9,913 nucleotides of DNA from Rhodobacterales bacterium UBA5972. GTDB taxonomy: Bacteria > Pseudomonadota > Alphaproteobacteria > Rhodobacterales > Rhodobacteraceae. The notes under the pieces were generated by a model. It was not told where the DNA came from and searched no databases. It was given only the letters and a program-made list of their open reading frames with translations. The position numbers and the translations under genes were made by a program. The DNA is taken from assembly GCA_002430125.1 (NCBI GenBank), contig DJBQ01000085.1, forward strand, positions 4,821 through 14,733, in the 5' to 3' direction. Below, one piece after another: positions 8,058 through 9,913 of this stretch; the first letter of the stretch is position 1, and every line of letters starts with the position of its first letter.

Positions 8058-8483
8058 ATGGAATTATTGGACATGCCCGGCCACTTGATAAGGCGCCTGC
8101 AACAACAGTCATCGCAGGTCTTTCAAAAGCAAGTTCAGGCCGCCGGATGGGATCTTACTCCAGTTCAGTTCGCAGCGATAAATGCCCTAAGCACCAATCC
8201 CGGGATCGATCAGGCGCAGATTGCCGCCATAATCGGATACGATCGCGCAACGATTGGCGGGGTTATCGACCGACTGGAACAGAAAGGCATTGTTGCGCGT
8301 ATTGTCAGCCGTCATGACCGCCGGGCACGTGAGGTCAGCCTTACCAAAAAAGGAGCGATTGTTTTAGCTCGAATGCGCCCTATCGTTTCAAACCTGCAAG
8401 CCGACATCCTCGTGGGCCTTACGGCAAAAGAACGCACTCGATTGTTAAGTCTCGTAAGAAAAACGTTGGGTGTCGAAAAGTGA
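8058..8483 (+). CDS. MarR-family transcriptional regulator, MobR-like
   Basis: A 141-residue winged-helix regulator. Seen: an N-terminal dimerisation helix (MPGHLIRRLQQQSSQVFQKQ), LTPVQFAAINALSTNPGIDQ leading into the recognition region, IAAIIGYDRATIGGVIDRLE (about residues 55-74), the wing with SRHDRRAREVSLTKKG (about 81-96) carrying the typical D-R-R signature, and a C-terminal helix pair. Length is normal for MarR. MarR proteins usually repress a divergent gene and release DNA on binding an aromatic ligand; MobR does this for mobA with 3-hydroxybenzoate in Comamonas. The same divergent order here makes it the likely repressor of the monooxygenase. GAAGGG at 8048-8053 lies 4 bases before the ATG. 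The stop is followed within about 10 bases by sequence that may be the end of a decayed insertion sequence. Confidence 0.92.
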   Translation: MELLDMPGHLIRRLQQQSSQVFQKQVQAAGWDLTPVQFAAINALSTNPGIDQAQIAAIIGYDRATIGGVIDRLEQKGIVARIVSRHDRRAREVSLTKKGAIVLARMRPIVSNLQADILVGLTAKERTRLLSLVRKTLGVEK

Positions 8484-8533
8484 ATTTGGTCTTGCCCCTG
8501 TTTAGTTCTGGTCGATTTCGGGCAATGTTTGGC

Positions 8534-8699
8534 ATGAATAGCAATGAAATTCCGAACAAGTTTCAACGTGATGCAGTGTCCATTGCGACGAGCAAAACGG
8601 CAGGTGATTTTGGGGTCGGTCTGTCGACTTTGAACAAAAGGGGGTTGAAAGCGTCAGCATGATGATTGCTTGCCGATGCAGAAGCCACGGTCACGGTAG
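8534..8699 (+). pseudogene. IS3-type transposase OrfA relic
   Basis: From ATG 8534 the frame reads NEIPNKFQRDAVSIATS, then GDFGVGLSTLNK, then loses the family pattern and stops at 8660-8662. Intact IS3-family OrfA proteins have a helix-turn-helix of the form FKRDAV...SIAxxx...VAxDLGVGxSTLNKW; here about ten residues between SIATS and GDFGVG are shortened. In another frame 8649-8699 reads KRQHDDCLPMQKPRSR then TAG, resembling the QHxxDD segment that follows in such proteins, so a frameshift is likely near 8640. No orfB (DDE catalytic part) is visible downstream. TCTTGCCCCTGTTTAG just upstream (about 8489-8504) resembles insertion-sequence termini as I remember them, but no matching right end was found. 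The family call is inference from this short similarity. Confidence 0.55.
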
Positions 8700-8982
8700 G
8701 CGAGGATTATTGAGGGCGCCGTCAATTTGACGACTTTGCTGATTGCTCTGCGCCACCGGTAGTAGAAAGATGGATGCTTTGTCGCGCCTGACCCTCATCG
8801 TCAGGTTTATCCCGCTTAGCTGCGGCCGGTGAAATAGCAACGATTGTCCTCATTCCAACCACGATGCGAAACGAGCAGAGGACAAACTCGGCCCTCTGGA
8901 CCAAATACCTTCCTTCGCAGTGTGCCGTTCGAAATTCAGCGAAAGGCTGTTCGCCGGTTTGTCTTTTTGGGATAAATTCTGC

Positions 8983-9497
8983 TTACCTGTCATCGCTTTC
9001 AATGCCAAAATGCTTTTGAATCTTAACTCGTGACCTTAAAAGTAAGGAAATGTATGCTGCTGAAAAGCCAGACTCGGGATCAATCCATTGATCTGAAAAC
9101 CCAAGCTGCAGATTGAGTAATATGCTGCTGCCCAATTGTCCATTTATGCGCGGTGCTGTTTCATCCGCGCCAAACGTCACCACGCTGGTATCCTGCGCCC
9201 AAGTCCAGAAGCTTACTTTAAAGCCATGAATTTGCACTGATTCACCTAGGTACTCAGCGCCTCTGTAAGCGCAATGTCGGTTAATTCGACTCGCTGGCCG
9301 GGAAAAAGGAAATCATTCCCAGTAAGCGGACGGATTCTTTTGGATAGCTGCGAACAGTTAACCGTAAGTTTTCCTTGAATAAGGGGAGGATTTTGCGCTA
9401 AGCGCACAGTTACGGACATCAATGATTTTTCTTGTGACCGCACAAGGCTGGCCGTTACAGCATAGCCGCAAATTTTAACCTCGTTCGGAATATCCCA
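8983..9497 (-). pseudogene. Possible frameshifted minus-strand gene of unknown family
   Basis: On the minus strand one frame is open from 9497 to TAG at 9246-9248. It reads NEVKICGYAVTASLVRSQ, then MSVTVRLAQNPPLIQGKL, then FLFPGQRVELTDIALTEA. Before it stops, a second frame takes over: EYLGESVQIHGFKVSFW (from 9255), TWAQDTSVVTFGADETAP, LLNLQLGFSDQWIDPESG, ending at 8983. Joined, they would give about 170 residues that look more protein-like than either half alone. A third frame upstream (9588-9478, with APGSGDEVAQVMGYSERG) might be a further displaced part. No clear ATG or Shine-Dalgarno is found. I do not recognise a family. Chance open frames in lower-GC DNA are the main alternative. Between 8700 and 8982 I see no supportable gene. 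Confidence 0.3.
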
Positions 9498-9521
9498 TCA
9501 CCTGTGCCACCTCATCACCTG
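9496..9521. repeat. Direct repeat CATCACCTG
   Basis: CATCACCTG occurs at 9496-9504 and again at 9513-9521, 17 bases apart. Both copies are upstream of the gene starting at 9580. No function is evident. Confidence 0.4.
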
Positions 9522-9579
9522 AACCTGGTGCTAAAATGGCAGCCGCTACAAATTGCAGCGCAGCGTGGCAGGTGACGGA

Positions 9580-9913
9580 ATGACATATTCAGATGTTGAA
9601 AAGCCGACCGAGGCAGGGACCGACCACGTGGTCGCGATGGTGCCTTACTATTTGAAATTAGGCGGCAAATTGGTGGACGTGCCACTAGATCAGCTTGATT
9701 GGCCGATTGGGCGACCGCCTGGGTTGACCGGCCAAAAGGTCGGTGACCTGGACGCATCAGCCCATATTTACACCTTTCCGCGTCGATGGGTTTTCTCGGG
9801 CAAACTGCGTGGCTTAAAGGCGCAGTTATCTTTGCTGCTTGTTGAACCCAAATCGTTCCATTGGCATTACATGTGGCTGGCCAAGTTGTTTCACCGACGG
9901 TTTTATCGGGTTC
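9580..9913 (+). CDS. Partial protein, possibly a glycosyltransferase (3' end beyond the window)
   Basis: From ATG 9580 a frame stays open to the right edge, giving 111 residues. AGGTGACGG ends 1 base before the ATG, with AGG at a suitable 7 bases, supporting the start. Seen: MTYSDVEKPTEAGTD, VAMVPYYLKLGGKLVDVPLD, a WVFSGKLRGLKAQLSLLLVE stretch, PKSFHWHYMWLAKL and HRRFYRV at the edge. The pattern of a hydrophobic strand ending in VEP, a His-rich helix and then RRFxRV recalls N-terminal parts of family-10-like (fucosyltransferase-type) glycosyltransferases and related uncharacterised roseobacter proteins. The acceptor or sugar is unknown and the diagnostic C-terminal part is absent, so the functional call is weak while the coding call is good. 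No signal peptide is visible. Confidence 0.7.
   Translation, partial: MTYSDVEKPTEAGTDHVVAMVPYYLKLGGKLVDVPLDQLDWPIGRPPGLTGQKVGDLDASAHIYTFPRRWVFSGKLRGLKAQLSLLLVEPKSFHWHYMWLAKLFHRRFYRV

Noticed and set aside
8787..8805. CCTGAC / GTCAGG hairpin with 7-base loop
   Set aside because: The 6-bp stem is short, only three T's follow, and it lies about 300 bases from any intact upstream gene, so neither a terminator nor a small RNA can be supported.
8722..8904. 60-codon minus-strand frame
   Set aside because: No start signal, no family resemblance, and low-complexity polar composition; treated as non-coding.

Overview
The window looks like a piece of an alphaproteobacterial chromosome, most likely Rhodobacteraceae (Roseobacter group). 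The reasons are moderate GC, the protein styles recalled for the luciferase-like oxidoreductase, DUF2237 protein, YcbB-type L,D-transpeptidase and M19 dipeptidase, and an IS3-type relic of a kind common in that group. This placement is inference; no rRNA or tRNA gene is present to test it.

Left part (1-4341): a GNAT acetyltransferase runs off the left edge on the minus strand. Diverging from it is a row of plus-strand housekeeping or accessory genes: a flavin-dependent luciferase-like oxidoreductase, a cysteine-rich DUF2237 protein, a type II 3-dehydroquinate dehydratase (aroQ-like, with an unusual active-site loop) and a secreted L,D-transpeptidase. Centre (4342-5882): a gap of about 500 bases holds what appears to be a small decayed secreted-protein gene, followed by an M19 dipeptidase.

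Right-centre (5935-8483): a divergent catabolic gene and regulator pair. The minus-strand gene is a MobA-like 3-hydroxybenzoate 4-monooxygenase; the plus-strand gene is a MarR-family regulator. The AT-rich gap between them carries an imperfect 26-bp palindrome made of two ATTAGTNAGT half-sites, and a third copy of the half-site lies nearer the regulator. This is the best-supported regulatory unit in the window: the regulator probably represses the monooxygenase and itself until an aromatic ligand binds. The product would be protocatechuate, so the unit would feed the beta-ketoadipate pathway. The dehydroquinate dehydratase could in principle feed the same intermediate from quinate, but no other genes of either route are in view.

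Right end (8484-9913): about 1.1 kb of decayed DNA, with an IS3-type orfA relic directly after the regulator and a minus-strand reading frame broken by at least one frameshift. The start of a plus-strand gene, possibly a glycosyltransferase, runs off the edge. I see no phage, CRISPR, toxin-antitoxin or defence system. The most interesting points are the three-half-site operator, the altered AroQ loop and the three candidate broken genes.
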